This document shows positions 41,542 through 53,482 of a stretch of DNA of 64,000 nt, piece by piece (position 1 is the stretch's first letter; each line of letters opens with the position of its first letter). The DNA lies in NCBI RefSeq assembly GCF_006517175.1, contig NZ_CP041186.1, positions 1-64,000 of the forward strand, read 5' to 3'. The translations under genes and the position numbers were made by a program. The DNA is from Persicimonas caeni. Its GTDB lineage: Bacteria > Myxococcota_A > Bradymonadia > Bradymonadales > Bradymonadaceae. The notes beneath the pieces were generated by a model. The model worked only from the letters and a program-made list of their open reading frames with translations. It did not search any database and was not told where the DNA came from.

Positions 41542-42318
41542 ATGTCAGCAACATCCGATATTCATCTCGCCCCGCCCTTGGCCACCTGCGTGTACGGCGA
41601 CGGCTCGGCGAAATTTGTGGGTTTGCACGGTTGGAACGGCAGCCGCGACACCTTCGACGCGCTGTACGAACGATTGGGCGAGGACAGCTGCATTTTGGGG
41701 CTCGACCTTCCCGGCTACGGCGACTCGGCCGAGCCGACGCGTTGGGAACTCGAAGCGGTCGCCGAGCAGATCGTCGCCACGATCGACCACGAGCTCGGCC
41801 CGGGGCCCGTCTCGTTGGTGGGAAGTTGCAGCGGCGGCATCGTCGCCCTCTTCGTCGCCCCGCTGTTGGGCGAGCGCATGGAGCGGTTCATCTTTCTGGA
41901 GCCGTTCGCCTACGTGCCCGAGTACCTGCGAATCTTTCTGAAGCCGGCCGTCGGCCGCCTTTTCTACTACTCGGCGTTCGGCAATCCGATCGGCCGATGG
42001 ATCACCAACACCGCGCTTTCGGGCCACCGCCAAGACGACACCGACATGATGTCGTCGTTCGCCGAAGGCTCGCTGAAAGTACCGCTCGAGTACCTGCGTC
42101 TGTTCGACTCGATCCCGCGACCCGACGACTTCGCCGACCTGCCCGGCCAGATCGAGCTCGTCTACGGTGAGCACACCTTCGACGCCATTCGCGATTCGGT
42201 CGAGACGTGGTCCGAAATCTGGCCGCACGCCACCAGGCTGGAGGTCGAAGGCTCGGGGCACCTCATCTTGAAAGAGGCCCCCGATGCCGTCGCAAAGCTT
42301 GTGTTCGATCGGGAGTGA
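41542..42318 (+). CDS. Alpha/beta hydrolase, 258 residues
   Basis: I chose ATG 41542 over the GTG at 41497 because the fold begins shortly after it. The oxyanion motif is GLHGWNGSRDTF, the nucleophile lies in LVGSCSGGIVALF, the acid is probably in the strand IELVYGEHTFD, and the His is in EGSGHLILKEAPD. A lid region (YVPEYLRIFLKPAVGRLFYYSAFG) separates core strands. The substrate is unknown. It is convergent with the SDR gene, with 25 bases between stops and a weak GGGTC/GACCC hairpin. Confidence 0.88.
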   Translation: MSATSDIHLAPPLATCVYGDGSAKFVGLHGWNGSRDTFDALYERLGEDSCILGLDLPGYGDSAEPTRWELEAVAEQIVATIDHELGPGPVSLVGSCSGGIVALFVAPLLGERMERFIFLEPFAYVPEYLRIFLKPAVGRLFYYSAFGNPIGRWITNTALSGHRQDDTDMMSSFAEGSLKVPLEYLRLFDSIPRPDDFADLPGQIELVYGEHTFDAIRDSVETWSEIWPHATRLEVEGSGHLILKEAPDAVAKLVFDRE

Positions 42319-42343
42319 GGGTCCAAAAACAGACCCACGCGTC

Positions 42344-43255
42344 TTACGCCCACCTGAACGCCTCCATCGTCTGAATCTCGTCGAAGCGCTGCTGGAAGCC
42401 GGTTTCACGGCGGAACGCGCTGTCGTCGATGACGATGGGGTACTTGATGTGGTTGGTCGAGCCTTTCGGAAGATTCGGAAACCCAAACTTGCCCAGTGAG
42501 CGCCCGTAGAGCGGCTCGGGGATGGGGATCTGGGTCCGACCGGTCACGTCGATGAGCAGCGACAGCGGCACCGGCTGAGGGCCGGCGACGTTGAAGACTC
42601 CGCGAAGCTTGTGGTCGAGCGACAAGCAGATCGCCTCGGCGGCGTCCTGCTCGTGCATGAACTGGTACAGGGGATCGAACCCGAGCACGGTGGGCACACG
42701 CGGCCCTTTCAAGTAACTGGCGAGCGTACCGCGCTGCGACGGCCCCAGCGTGTAGCAAAGCCTCAAGACGGTGGTGTCCATGTCCGGGTAGCGCCACAGC
42801 GCCGACCCCGCAAAGAGATCGGCGGCCACGAGGTCGGCCAACTCCGGAAAGGTCGACACCGCCAAGGGCGGCTCTGACTCGGTGTGATACAGCGGCGAGT
42901 CGGGCGCGGCGCCATAGAACGTGTGCCGCCCGACGAACACGGCGTGCTCGACGCCGTACGCGTGGCAATGATCGAAGACGGTGCGCGTGCCGCGAAGGTT
43001 GATGCGGTAGCGCTCCTCGGCGCCGGCGGTGAAGTGGGTGACCGTGGCCATGTGGATGACCGCGTCGGGCTGCTCGGTGCGGAAGACATCTTCGGCCGGA
43101 CGCTTTCGGATGTCGGCGCGAAACATCTTGACGCCCTCGGGGGCGTCGGGCCACGGACGCCGGTCGATGCCGAGCACCTCGTGGCCCTCCTCGATCAGCT
43201 TCTCGGCCACCAGTCGACCAAGCTTTCCCGAAATTCCGGTAATCAGCGCCTTCAT
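42344..43255 (-). CDS. NAD-dependent epimerase/dehydratase-like (atypical SDR)
   Basis: 303 residues. The Rossmann motif is [20 protein letters not shown] with GIDRRPW as the next strand; extended-SDR features include [25 protein letters not shown] and [11 protein letters not shown]. The catalytic YxxxK cannot be found where expected: after HTFYGAAP the region reads [15 protein letters not shown]. It may bind NAD(P) without classical dehydrogenase chemistry. The start ATG overlaps the stop of the upstream acyltransferase gene by 4 bases, so the two are translationally coupled. Confidence 0.88.
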   Translation of the reverse strand: MKALITGISGKLGRLVAEKLIEEGHEVLGIDRRPWPDAPEGVKMFRADIRKRPAEDVFRTEQPDAVIHMATVTHFTAGAEERYRINLRGTRTVFDHCHAYGVEHAVFVGRHTFYGAAPDSPLYHTESEPPLAVSTFPELADLVAADLFAGSALWRYPDMDTTVLRLCYTLGPSQRGTLASYLKGPRVPTVLGFDPLYQFMHEQDAAEAICLSLDHKLRGVFNVAGPQPVPLSLLIDVTGRTQIPIPEPLYGRSLGKFGFPNLPKGSTNHIKYPIVIDDSAFRRETGFQQRFDEIQTMEAFRWA

Positions 43256-44112
43256 GACTGCCTCGTGTCGTCTTCGGATGTCAGCTGCGGATTGCCGTCG
43301 CCAAAGATGCTGCGCCGCTCGGCGCGTCCGCGCTCGATAAGCTGGCGAATGCGCTCTTTGACCTGCCCCACATATCGTTCGATGACCTCGTCGGCCTCGG
43401 TGCCGTCGCCCTCGAAGTGCATCGGCTCGCCGTAATAGATCTCACAGTGCACCGGCATCGGCACCGGCAACAGATACGGCGGCACCGGAATGTAGGGCGC
43501 CCCGGTGAGCTTGGCGATGCGCTTGAGGTGAAACATCGTCGGCAGGGCCTCTTCGCCGCCGATGAACGCGAAGGGCACGATGGGCGTATTCGTCTCGAGC
43601 GCCAGGCGCATAAACCCGGTGCCGAAGCGCACGAGCTGGTAGCGGTCCTTGTAGAGTTTGCCGGTGCCGCGGGCGCCCTCCGGGAAGACCATCAGCAAAC
43701 GGTCCGCCTCGAGCATGCGAAGCGCGTGCTCGGGCAGGCCGGTAAACTGGCCCACCCGGCTGAACCAATGCGAGACGACCGGCCAGCGCTGGGCGAATCG
43801 CTCGACCATGCCCTGGGCGAGCCTGGGCGGGTTCATCTCGAAGAAGAGCGAGGCGATGACCATGGCGCCGTCGACCGGCACGCCGCCCGAGTGGTTGCCC
43901 ACCACCATCGCCCTCCCCTGCTCGGGGACATTCTCGACGCCATGGGTGCGCACTGTGAAGTAGCTGCGGTACAGCCAGCCGAGCAGCGTGTAGAACTGGG
44001 CCAGATGCTTCTGGGAGACCCCGTACGGGTCGAGTCCGTAGCGGTTGAACGGAAGCTCCAAGCGGCGGACCCGCTCGAAGACCTCCTCGTCGACAAAAAA
44101 TCTCAGCGGCAT
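43252..44112 (-). CDS. Lysophospholipid / glycerol acyltransferase (PlsC-like)
   Basis: 286 residues. Acyltransferase block I is [16 protein letters not shown] (His and Asp spaced by six, a variant of HX4D used by a subset of the superfamily), block III is [16 protein letters not shown] and block IV is [16 protein letters not shown]. One weakly hydrophobic N-terminal segment ([13 protein letters not shown]) suggests peripheral membrane association. It probably transfers acyl chains in phospholipid or neutral lipid synthesis. It is coupled to the following SDR gene, suggesting a shared lipid-modifying job. Confidence 0.9.
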   Translation of the reverse strand: MPLRFFVDEEVFERVRRLELPFNRYGLDPYGVSQKHLAQFYTLLGWLYRSYFTVRTHGVENVPEQGRAMVVGNHSGGVPVDGAMVIASLFFEMNPPRLAQGMVERFAQRWPVVSHWFSRVGQFTGLPEHALRMLEADRLLMVFPEGARGTGKLYKDRYQLVRFGTGFMRLALETNTPIVPFAFIGGEEALPTMFHLKRIAKLTGAPYIPVPPYLLPVPMPVHCEIYYGEPMHFEGDGTEADEVIERYVGQVKERIRQLIERGRAERRSIFGDGNPQLTSEDDTRQS

Positions 44113-44168
44113 GACATCACCCCGACAAAATCGATGGTTGGCACGAAGGCGACCAAGCTACGGCTGCT

Positions 44169-45905
44169 CTAGTTTCCCTGCGGCGGGAACATATTGAGCC
44201 GGTAGCGCAGCACGATGCCGTCGTCCGTGGCGTCGACCTCGCCCACAAAAGTGCCGAACATCTTCTGCATCGAGCTGAACATGCCGCCCATCGGATTCGC
44301 GCCGCCCATGCCATACATCGGGGCGAGCTTGTCCATGAACTTGCCGTAGTCGTAGGCGATGAGCATCAGCGGGGTATCTTCGGCGCCGGCCGCGTTCTTT
44401 CCTTCCAGCAAAACGGCCATCTCGTCCTGCATGCCCACGCCGGCCGATGCAGCCAGAGTGTCCTTGTCCATCGCCATATGCGGCGACTGCAGCCAGGGAG
44501 CGTCGGGCACGGCTTTGAGCGCCGACGGCACACCGTTGGGCTTGAGGCTCAGGCCTTGGATGTGCGGGATATACATCTGCATTTGAGACAGCAGCGTCAT
44601 CGGGTCGCCACTCTCCACCAGCGCCACAGCGTCGAAACTCTGCGGCTGGAAGCTCTGCTGGTCGAGCTGGACGTCGGTCACGACGGCCATCGCCCCGCGC
44701 AGGCTGCTGACGAACGGCGGCACGAGCTGGCTATACATCGTGGCCTGCTGGGCGGCCTGATTCCACTGCGCGAAGTCGGGACACTGGAACGGGTCCTGGT
44801 TGATGCGGGCGGCCTGATTGTTCAAAAAGCCGATCATCTTCTGGACGTCGACGCCCAGCCCCACCGCGAAGAACGACTTGTCGACCAAGTCGGAGCTGTA
44901 GGCAGGCATCGGCGCGGCCGTCTGGGCGAGGTCTTTGGCGAAGCCTCCCTCGGTCTCGAGCACGGCGGTGACCTCCATCAGCTCGGGCGACAGCTCGGTG
45001 TAGCCCATGACCACGCGCGGCATCTTCTCGAAGATCGACATGTATTCGCCGCGGCACACCTCGGTCATCTGCGGCGCCTTATAGTCGATGGCCTGGAGCA
45101 TCGAGGCGGTGATCTCGTCGGCGGGCGCAGCACCTGTGGCGGCGCCTGCGATGCCGACGATGTCGGCGTAGCCCACCGCGTAGGGCAGCAGGCTGTACTT
45201 GGCCTGAATGTCCTGGATGACGTTGACGTCAGCCAAGCTGCGCGCCGGCTTCTTCTGGCCGAGCATGTAGGCGACGAACTCGTCGAACGCCTGGGTGGGA
45301 GCGAAGCCCACGATGAGCTCCGAGTCGGTGATCGCCAGCGCGATCTTGATCTCGTCTTCGATGTCGTATTGACGGTAGGTCTGCTTGGCGACCTGGCGCA
45401 TCTGCACTTCGAGGCCCGCCTTGGTCTCCAGGCGGCTGAGCATGCCCTCGAATGCCTTGGCGTTGCCCAGCGACACGCGCATGACCGGGAACCAGCCGAT
45501 GCCGTAGATGGCCGCCTGGGGGCGCGTCGACAACCCGAGCTGCTTGTACCCTTCGATGGAGCGCGCTTTGCTCAGCTCCTCGAACAGCGCCAGCATGAAC
45601 TCTTCGCCGGGGTCGCGCTGCGGCTGGTAGTTGTACTGCTGTTGCTGCTGCTTCATCTGCTGACTCAGCGAGTCGTACATCTCCGCATAAGTCTTCATGT
45701 ACGGCTCGAGCACCTCCATAGGGAACGGCTCGAGGCTGGTGAAGACGTACGGCGTGGTCGCCGGAATCTCTTCGAAATAGGCCGGGACGCGGTCCTCGGC
45801 CGCAGTCAGCGCCTTGTCCTTTTTATCGGGAGAGCTCGCGCAGCCGAAGGAGCCGACGGCGAGCAGACAGAAGACAGACGAAAGCAACAAAAGACGTCGA
45901 ATCAT
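44169..45905 (-). CDS. Hypothetical lipoprotein, 578 residues
   Basis: The start at ATG 45905 follows GAGAGTG and yields a lipoprotein signal peptide with lipobox AVGSFGCAS. The frame reads further upstream only as antisense of the next gene. The mature part has a Gln-rich stretch (QQMKQQQQQYNYQPQ) near residue 85, then a long alternating beta/helical body with no motif I know: YGIGWFPVMRVSLGNAKAF, KSFFAVGLGVDVQKMIGFL, DDGIVLRYRLNMF. It recalls generic DUF3352-like envelope proteins, but I cannot assign it. It is downstream of the phosphatase-like gene, same strand. Confidence 0.82.
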   Translation of the reverse strand: MIRRLLLLSSVFCLLAVGSFGCASSPDKKDKALTAAEDRVPAYFEEIPATTPYVFTSLEPFPMEVLEPYMKTYAEMYDSLSQQMKQQQQQYNYQPQRDPGEEFMLALFEELSKARSIEGYKQLGLSTRPQAAIYGIGWFPVMRVSLGNAKAFEGMLSRLETKAGLEVQMRQVAKQTYRQYDIEDEIKIALAITDSELIVGFAPTQAFDEFVAYMLGQKKPARSLADVNVIQDIQAKYSLLPYAVGYADIVGIAGAATGAAPADEITASMLQAIDYKAPQMTEVCRGEYMSIFEKMPRVVMGYTELSPELMEVTAVLETEGGFAKDLAQTAAPMPAYSSDLVDKSFFAVGLGVDVQKMIGFLNNQAARINQDPFQCPDFAQWNQAAQQATMYSQLVPPFVSSLRGAMAVVTDVQLDQQSFQPQSFDAVALVESGDPMTLLSQMQMYIPHIQGLSLKPNGVPSALKAVPDAPWLQSPHMAMDKDTLAASAGVGMQDEMAVLLEGKNAAGAEDTPLMLIAYDYGKFMDKLAPMYGMGGANPMGGMFSSMQKMFGTFVGEVDATDDGIVLRYRLNMFPPQGN

Positions 45906-45969
45906 CACACTCTCACAACGCGTCAATATGGGTGCGGGCGAGCCCGCGGCGTGTCGGTTTGTATCAGGT

Positions 45970-46938
45970 CTATCGCATTTCGAACGTGGCGACCAGCGCG
46001 CCGTGATCAGATCCGCCCAATCCGGCGGGCTGGCGGTCGTGGACCGAGCGGGCGCTGCCGTCGACGTAGGCGCCTCCGGAGGTCGACGCCAACAGCAGGT
46101 GATCGATCGCCTCTTGCTCCCAGTTCCACACGTAGGTGAACACATCTTCGAGACTCTGGTCGGCGCCCACGCGCAACAAGCCGCCGTCGTCGGTCAACGC
46201 GGCCATCGGCTCGGAGTCGGGGGTGTCGTTCAAGTCGCCGCCGAGGACCACGAGCGCGTCGTCGTTTTGCGCGGCTACCTCATCCAAGATGCGGCGTGCT
46301 TCCTGGGCTTCGGCGAGCCGGCGGCCGGCGTCGTCACTTGCTTTGGAGACGAAGTGGGCCGTGAACACGATCACCCGCTCGCCGTCGATGTCGAGGTCGA
46401 CGCGCAGAAACTCACGCGCAAACCGCGTGTGGCTGCCGTCGGGGCGCTGCAGGTCGCTGCTGTCGCGGTAGCCCTTCGTGTCGACCAGCGTGCCGCGGGC
46501 GAGCACGCCGACGTCGACCGAGGCGACGTTGCCAATCTCGCCGAGCTCGGAGACCGGGTACTCCCCGTCGAATTTGGCGGCCAGCGCGTCGAGCACCGAC
46601 TGCTTCTCGATTTCTTGGAGCAGGACCACATCGGCGTCGAGGTCGTCGATCGCCGCCGAGAGCTTGTCGAGCCGGTTGTTGAAGCCGTTCTCGGAGAGTT
46701 GCTCCTCCCAGTCGTTCGGCCCGCAGCGGTTCGAGTCACATTCGGTATCGAAAAAGCGGCGCACGTTGAAGGTGGCGATGGTGATTTGCGCAGCGTCCGG
46801 CGCGGCGTCGACGCCGGTGTCCGCCTCGAGCGCCGCGTCGTCACCCGAGGACGACGGCGGCGCAGAACAGCCGCCCAAGGCCACGAGGGTGGCGGTAAGA
46901 ATGAGGACGAGGAGTTGTTCGAGCCGCCGTGCGATCAT
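45970..46938 (-). CDS. Endonuclease/exonuclease/phosphatase-fold lipoprotein
   Basis: ATG 46938 is chosen; a TTG at 46950 also lies in frame. 322 residues with lipobox VALGGCSA and an Asp/Ala linker (GDDAALEADTGVDAAPDAA). The EEP metal-site motifs are in order: ATFNVRRFFD, VVLLQEIEKQ, DVGVLARG, VFTAHFVSK, VVLGGDLNDTPDS and GGSDHGALVATF. Members cut phosphodiesters in nucleic acids, lipids or nucleotides; envelope location suggests an extracellular substrate. It shares a 205-bp divergent upstream region with the acetamidase gene. Confidence 0.92.
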   Translation of the reverse strand: MIARRLEQLLVLILTATLVALGGCSAPPSSSGDDAALEADTGVDAAPDAAQITIATFNVRRFFDTECDSNRCGPNDWEEQLSENGFNNRLDKLSAAIDDLDADVVLLQEIEKQSVLDALAAKFDGEYPVSELGEIGNVASVDVGVLARGTLVDTKGYRDSSDLQRPDGSHTRFAREFLRVDLDIDGERVIVFTAHFVSKASDDAGRRLAEAQEARRILDEVAAQNDDALVVLGGDLNDTPDSEPMAALTDDGGLLRVGADQSLEDVFTYVWNWEQEAIDHLLLASTSGGAYVDGSARSVHDRQPAGLGGSDHGALVATFEMR

Positions 46939-47143
46939 GCAGTGTTCCAAGAGATGCCGTATCTGAGTGCCTTTATCAGCAGTTTTGCGGCATTCTAGGA
47001 CTTTTTGTATCGAAAATCGATTGCGCCAACCAACAATTCGGCAACCTCAGCACTCACGGCCGCAGACCCTCCGCCCGTCATTGATGTAGCACACCGAGTC
47101 GTGGCATCATCGTGCCCATCATCATACATCCTAGAAGGCAAAA

Positions 47144-48085
47144 ATGAGACACACTCTCGAGCCGTCGCGCGCCACGCTCCACGGCAAATTCTCGCCCGAC
47201 CTCGACCCGGCGCTGACCGTCGACCGGGGCGACACGGTCGTCTACCGCACCCTCGACATCAGCTTCGGGCGCGGCCAACACGTCCGCGGCGAACCGACTC
47301 GTCCCAAGTGGGGGCCCCGGGAGAGCCCGCGCGACGATGGGCCGGCGCTGCACGGCCCGGTCTACGTGCGCGGAGCCCTCGCCGGCTCGACGCTCGTCGC
47401 CCACCTCGAAGAGATCCGCCCCGCCGACTGGGGCTGGACCTACTCGGGTCAGGGCCCCTTTAACCGCGCGCTCAACGAAGCCGTCGGCCTAGGCGACGCC
47501 GACAGCCGCCTGCTGCTGTGGGAGCTCGACGCCGACGCCATGGTCGGCACCAGCGAGCGCGGCCACCGCGTCGAACTGCGCCCTTTCATGGGCACTATCG
47601 GCCTGACTCCGGCAGGCTCTGGCTGGCACGAGGGCTGGTTCCCCACTCCTCATGGCGGCAACATGGACTGCAAGGAGCTCGTCGCGGGTACCATGCTCTA
47701 CCTGCCGGTCGGCGTCGACGGCGGCCTCGTATCGCTCGGCGACGGCCACGCCCGCCAGGGCGACGGCGAACTCGCCGGCACCGCCATCGAGTGCCCGATG
47801 GAGCGCGTGGTGGTGCGCTACGACGTCGAGACGTCCTTCTCCGTGGACGTGCCCACCGCGCGCACGCCCTCCGGGTGGGTGACCCTGGGATTCTCGCGCG
47901 ACCTCGACGAAGCCGCCGCCCAGGCCGTCTCGGGCATGCTCGACGTGCTCGAGCGCGAACTCGAGGTCGACCGCCAGGAGGCCATGCTGCTCGCAAGCGT
48001 GGTCGTCGACGTGCGCATCACCCAACTCGTCAACGGCGTGCGCGGCGTCCACGCCGTGTTCGACCCCGACGATTTGCTGGGGTGA
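47144..48085 (+). CDS. Acetamidase/formamidase family amidohydrolase
   Basis: 313 residues, near the usual FmdA/AmdA size. Family motifs: LHGPVYVRGA with a metal-binding region, GHRVELRPFMGTIGLTP, HGGNMDCKELVAGT, and SLGDGHARQGDGELAGTAIE. These enzymes hydrolyse formamide or acetamide to ammonia and the acid; the exact substrate is unknown. No urea/amide transporter gene is adjacent. The start ATG 47144 has AGAAGGCAAAA upstream. Confidence 0.93.
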   Translation: MRHTLEPSRATLHGKFSPDLDPALTVDRGDTVVYRTLDISFGRGQHVRGEPTRPKWGPRESPRDDGPALHGPVYVRGALAGSTLVAHLEEIRPADWGWTYSGQGPFNRALNEAVGLGDADSRLLLWELDADAMVGTSERGHRVELRPFMGTIGLTPAGSGWHEGWFPTPHGGNMDCKELVAGTMLYLPVGVDGGLVSLGDGHARQGDGELAGTAIECPMERVVVRYDVETSFSVDVPTARTPSGWVTLGFSRDLDEAAAQAVSGMLDVLERELEVDRQEAMLLASVVVDVRITQLVNGVRGVHAVFDPDDLLG

Positions 48086-48537
48086 GGTCGACGCACCGGG
48101 TGATCTCGGCGCGTTCGCTTTGGGACGGGCGGACCGTCCGAGGTCGACACGAATCGACAACCCGAATCGAGTCGATCATCGGGTGCGCTCGTCCTTTTGG
48201 ATTTTGGAAGTCCGGATCGAGCGACGTCGTAGTGTGCCCGCTAACATCATCGACTCCATCATCGGACGCACTCGTTCCCTCACGTTTTGGAACACCGGAT
48301 CAACCGATGTTCACGACTTCTCACATTCTGATCTCGGCTGATCATCGGTCGGTCTGGGCCTCTCATGTTGTCGACTCGCGAGGACCACGCTATCGTAGAG
48401 CTCTCACACTCAATTCACGGGGGAACATTGGACTCCCGGACGTGCCAACGACTCGCGGTCGCCCCACCCCCGTTGGATCTCTGGTGGAAGGCTGTTGGCG
48501 CTCCACAACGCTGATTGACGTCATCAAGGAGCATGCA
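48086..48537. repeat. Gene-free region with an imperfect 55-bp duplication
   Basis: About 48169-48224 and 48252-48306 are related (GA(G/C)TC(G/C)ATCATCGG and GGATCxAxCGA as common ends). Beyond this, only the AAGGA ribosome site of the next gene (48526-48530) is evident; no terminator was found after the acetamidase gene. Confidence 0.6.
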
Positions 48538-49311
48538 ATGAGCAACAAAATTGGCAAGCCAATCCAAAACCAACTCGACACCACCCGTGAAGTCGTCGCA
48601 TCGATCGATACGCACATCGATCTCGTCACCCCCAAACTCGATGGCTGGGCGGGCCAGAACGAAGGACAATGGCGCGCGGTGATGCAGGGATGCCGCGGCG
48701 AACTCTCCGGGGCCGCCGACCAGCTACGTGATGCGGCGACCAAGCTGGCCGAGGAGCGTTCCGACGACGCGCGCCACCTCGAGGAGCGCGATCACCTCAA
48801 CGGCGTACTGTACGACAACACCGTCAACATCAAGTCGGCTATCGACGGGTCGAGCCGCCCGCAGCTGCTCGAGGAGACTGGGCTCGACGGGGTCACCCCG
48901 CGCAACGCCAAAAACCTGCTCGAGTACACCGGCCGCGCTATCCGCGGCCTCGAGACTGTCGACGCGCGCCTCGAAAGCCCGCTGGGCTTCGAGTTCAGCA
49001 CTCCCGAAGTCGCCGAGCGCCTCAAGCCCGAGCATCAGGCACTGTCGGACAAACTCGAGGTCGTCGCCCGCGAGTACCGCGAGCTGGAAACCGCCCTGCT
49101 TCGCCGCGACCAAGCCATCGAGCGCTGGACGACCACCTACCAAGCCGTCGCCAGCATCCTCGAGCAACTCTACACCATCGCCGGCTTCGAGGAGCTCGCT
49201 GGGCGCATTCGCCCGACGGCGCGTCGCGCACGTGGCGTCGACGGCCCCCAGGACACCGACGCCGACGACGTCGTCGACACCGACGTGGACGTCGAGCCGG
49301 TCGAGGCGTGA
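48538..49311 (+). CDS. Hypothetical helical / coiled-coil protein, 257 residues
   Basis: ATG 48538 follows AAGGAGCATGCA. No signal peptide or membrane segment. Nearly all of residues 1-225 are helical with heptad-like spacing (DQLRDAATKLAEERSDDARH, SDKLEVVAREYRELETALL, QAVASILEQLYTIAGFEEL). The last 30 residues are acidic and disordered (DTDADDVVDTDVDVEPVEA). The family is unknown to me. It sits alone between two repeat-rich spacers and has a strong terminator. Confidence 0.8.
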   Translation: MSNKIGKPIQNQLDTTREVVASIDTHIDLVTPKLDGWAGQNEGQWRAVMQGCRGELSGAADQLRDAATKLAEERSDDARHLEERDHLNGVLYDNTVNIKSAIDGSSRPQLLEETGLDGVTPRNAKNLLEYTGRAIRGLETVDARLESPLGFEFSTPEVAERLKPEHQALSDKLEVVAREYRELETALLRRDQAIERWTTTYQAVASILEQLYTIAGFEELAGRIRPTARRARGVDGPQDTDADDVVDTDVDVEPVEA

Positions 49312-49346
49312 TCGTCTCGCTCGAGTAGACCGACACGCCGACTAAA

Positions 49347-49390
49347 CAAAACGCCCCTGGCAGATCGTCGGATCTGCCAGGGGCGTTTTG
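49347..49390 (+). terminator. Rho-independent terminator of the helical-protein gene
   Basis: A perfect 20-bp stem (49347-49366 with 49371-49390) with loop GTCG begins 36 bases after the stop and ends in a TTTTG run. It is bidirectional in form. Confidence 0.93.
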
Positions 49391-49862
49391 GTGTTCGACG
49401 CACACCGATGCGCCTACCGACGATTTTCGCCGGCATGGGCGCTGATCGAATATGCGAATGGTTGTGACTTCGACGGGCAAAGCCCGCCTCGTTTTTGAAG
49501 CCTCCCCGGCCAGGTCGCACACTGCGCACTTCGCACGCCTGACCCGACGCCACCACCTACACCGACGCCGCTGCGGCAACTCCCACGGCACAGACCCATC
49601 TTCACGCCACGTCTTTTACTTCGACGCTTCCACGAGCCCGCACCGGGCAAATCCGCCGACCGACCGACCGAAGCCGGCCGAACGACGGCGCCGCCTCCGC
49701 CGAGCGCGTCGAAGATGGACGGACAAACATCCCATCGAAGATACGCTCGCTACGAAGACATTGTTTTGCGGAACGAGGAAACCGATTCCGCCGCAACTAC
49801 CGTGAGCCCACCGGCTCGACCACCACGCGTGAGCCAAAACCGACTTCGACTCACCCGTTCAA
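49391..49862. other. Intergenic region before the purL terminator, nothing assigned
   Basis: The open frames here are short, overlap on both strands and lack ribosome sites. A small CGGGC/GCCCG hairpin followed by T residues (about 49473-49495) is weak. I see no gene, tRNA or IS. Confidence 0.5.
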
Positions 49863-49903
49863 CAAAAAAATGCGCGGACAACCCACCCGGGTTGTCCGCG
49901 CAT
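49863..49903 (-). terminator. Rho-independent terminator of the pur operon
   Basis: On the minus strand, ATGCGCGGACAACCC pairs with GGGTTGTCCGCGCAT (49870-49884 with 49889-49903) around ACCC, followed by TTTTTTT (49863-49869). It lies about 110 bases beyond the purL stop. Confidence 0.9.
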
Positions 49904-50015
49904 TCGTAAGAGAGCTTTCGGCCTTCGGTGCGAGTGCTTCCAGCTCTCGCAAACGAGGGCAAGATGCCCCCGCACCGACTTTCTTCGGCCCTCGCACCGA
50001 TGCTCTTCGGCGTCA

Positions 50016-52247
<2,232 letters not shown>

Positions 52248-52279
52248 CTCTAACGTAGTCCTTCAGAAATCGAGGCGCC

Positions 52280-52969
52280 TCAAACGAGCGAATCGACAAC
52301 CGCCTTGAATAACGCCAATCCTTCATCACTGCCCAACACGGCCTCTGCTGCGCGCTCCGGGTGCGGCATCATGCCCACCACGTTGCCCTCGCGGTTACAG
52401 ATGCCGGCGATATTGGCCACGCTGCCGTTGGGGTTGAACTCCGGGGCGACCTCGCCGTCCTTCGAGCAGTACTCGAAGACGATCTGGTCGTTGTCGCGAA
52501 GCTCGGCCAGGCCGTCTTCGTCGATGAAGTAGTTGCCCTCGGCGTGGGCGATGGGGAGCGTGATGACCTCGCCCTGCTCGAGCGTCGACGTGAACGGGGT
52601 TCGCGTCGTGGCGCAGCGAAGCGGGCTGTCCTTGCAGATGAAGGTGAGCGACGTGTTGCGGAGCATCGCGCCGGGCAGAAGCCCGGTCTCGAGCAAGACT
52701 TGAAAGCCGTTGCAGATGCCCAGCACCGGCCCGCCGTTGGCGGCGAACTCGGCGACGGTGTCCATCACCGGGCTCATCTTGGCGATGGCGCCGGTGCGCA
52801 GGTAATCACCGTAGGAGAAGCCGCCCGGAAGGAGCACGCAGTCGGCGCCCTTGAGGTCGGTGTCGCGGTGCCAGACGTACTCGACGGGGGCGTCGAGCAC
52901 GCGGGAGACCACATGAAAGCAGTCCCGGTCACAGTTCGAACCGGGAAAGACCACTACTGCGAATTTCAT
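52280..52969 (-). CDS. purQ: Phosphoribosylformylglycinamidine synthase subunit PurQ
   Basis: 229 residues from the ATG at 52969 ([16 protein letters not shown]), the standard start; the frame upstream is repeat-derived. Class I glutamine amidotransferase with nucleophile Cys in [13 protein letters not shown] and the His/Glu pair in [10 protein letters not shown]. It hydrolyses Gln and channels ammonia to PurL. There is no clear ribosome site: the start codon follows an array of CCAAGAACC units that can pair with GGTTCTTGG copies upstream. Confidence 0.97.
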   Translation of the reverse strand: MKFAVVVFPGSNCDRDCFHVVSRVLDAPVEYVWHRDTDLKGADCVLLPGGFSYGDYLRTGAIAKMSPVMDTVAEFAANGGPVLGICNGFQVLLETGLLPGAMLRNTSLTFICKDSPLRCATTRTPFTSTLEQGEVITLPIAHAEGNYFIDEDGLAELRDNDQIVFEYCSKDGEVAPEFNPNGSVANIAGICNREGNVVGMMPHPERAAEAVLGSDEGLALFKAVVDSLV

Positions 52970-53139
52970 AACTGGTTCTTGGTTCTTGGTTTTTGGTTCT
53001 TGGTTTGGGTTCGCGAGGCGTGTCATTCGAATCGATACGCCTCTGGCTCGCGTCGGCCATGCCGATGAACAGTGCGAATGGCCTCGGTTGGCAACGCCAA
53101 GAACCAAGAACCAACCACCAAGAACCGTGAAAACGGAGC
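52970..53139 (-). repeat. Inverted CCAAGAACC / GGTTCTTGG arrays between purS and purQ
   Basis: Plus-strand GGTTCTTGG-type repeats at about 52973-53007 face CCAAGAACC-type repeats at about 53097-53126. In the mRNA (minus strand) the two can pair over about 100 bases of loop, placing the purQ start at the foot of a hairpin. Confidence 0.8.
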
Positions 53140-53388
53140 TTATTCGTCCAGAAACTCGACGGTGTAGTCTTCAATCACCGGGTTGACCAAGAACTCCGAG
53201 CACATCTGGTCGATCTCGGCGGCGATTTCCTCGCGCGTGCCCGACTCGAAGTGCAGGTCGATGACCTTCCCGACGCGGACTTGGTCGACCTGGCCGTGGC
53301 CGAGGCGCTCCAATCCGGTGTGGACGACTTTGCCCTCGGGATCGAAGACCCCGGGCTTGTTCTGAATCAATACTCGTGCGCGCGGCAT
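53140..53388 (-). CDS. purS: Phosphoribosylformylglycinamidine synthase subunit PurS
   Basis: 82 residues, the normal PurS size. Sequence such as [41 protein letters not shown] and [11 protein letters not shown] is typical. It bridges PurL and PurQ in the FGAM synthase complex. It follows purC in the operon after a roughly 95-base gap that contains a repeat (53424-53475), and precedes purQ across the GGTTCTT repeat spacer. Confidence 0.96.
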   Translation of the reverse strand: MPRARVLIQNKPGVFDPEGKVVHTGLERLGHGQVDQVRVGKVIDLHFESGTREEIAAEIDQMCSEFLVNPVIEDYTVEFLDE

Positions 53389-53423
53389 ATGTATTTTCCT
53401 ACTGCAATTGGTTGATGTTCGCC

Positions 53424-53475
53424 GCCCCCTCCGCCTCGCAGACTACGCTCGGCACCTCCCCCAATCGGGGAGGGG
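53424..53475. repeat. Dispersed GC-rich palindromic repeat between purC and purS
   Basis: CCCCTCCGCCTCGC...GCTCGGCACCTCCCCC followed by CGGGGAGGGG, related to 20427-20475. It occupies nearly the whole purC-purS gap. Confidence 0.65.
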
Positions 53476-53482
53476 TGGCGAT

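Noticed and set aside
45906-46145. 80-residue N-terminal extension of the 578-residue lipoprotein
   Set aside because: It is antisense to the EEP lipoprotein gene; a lipoprotein signal peptide begins exactly at the chosen ATG.
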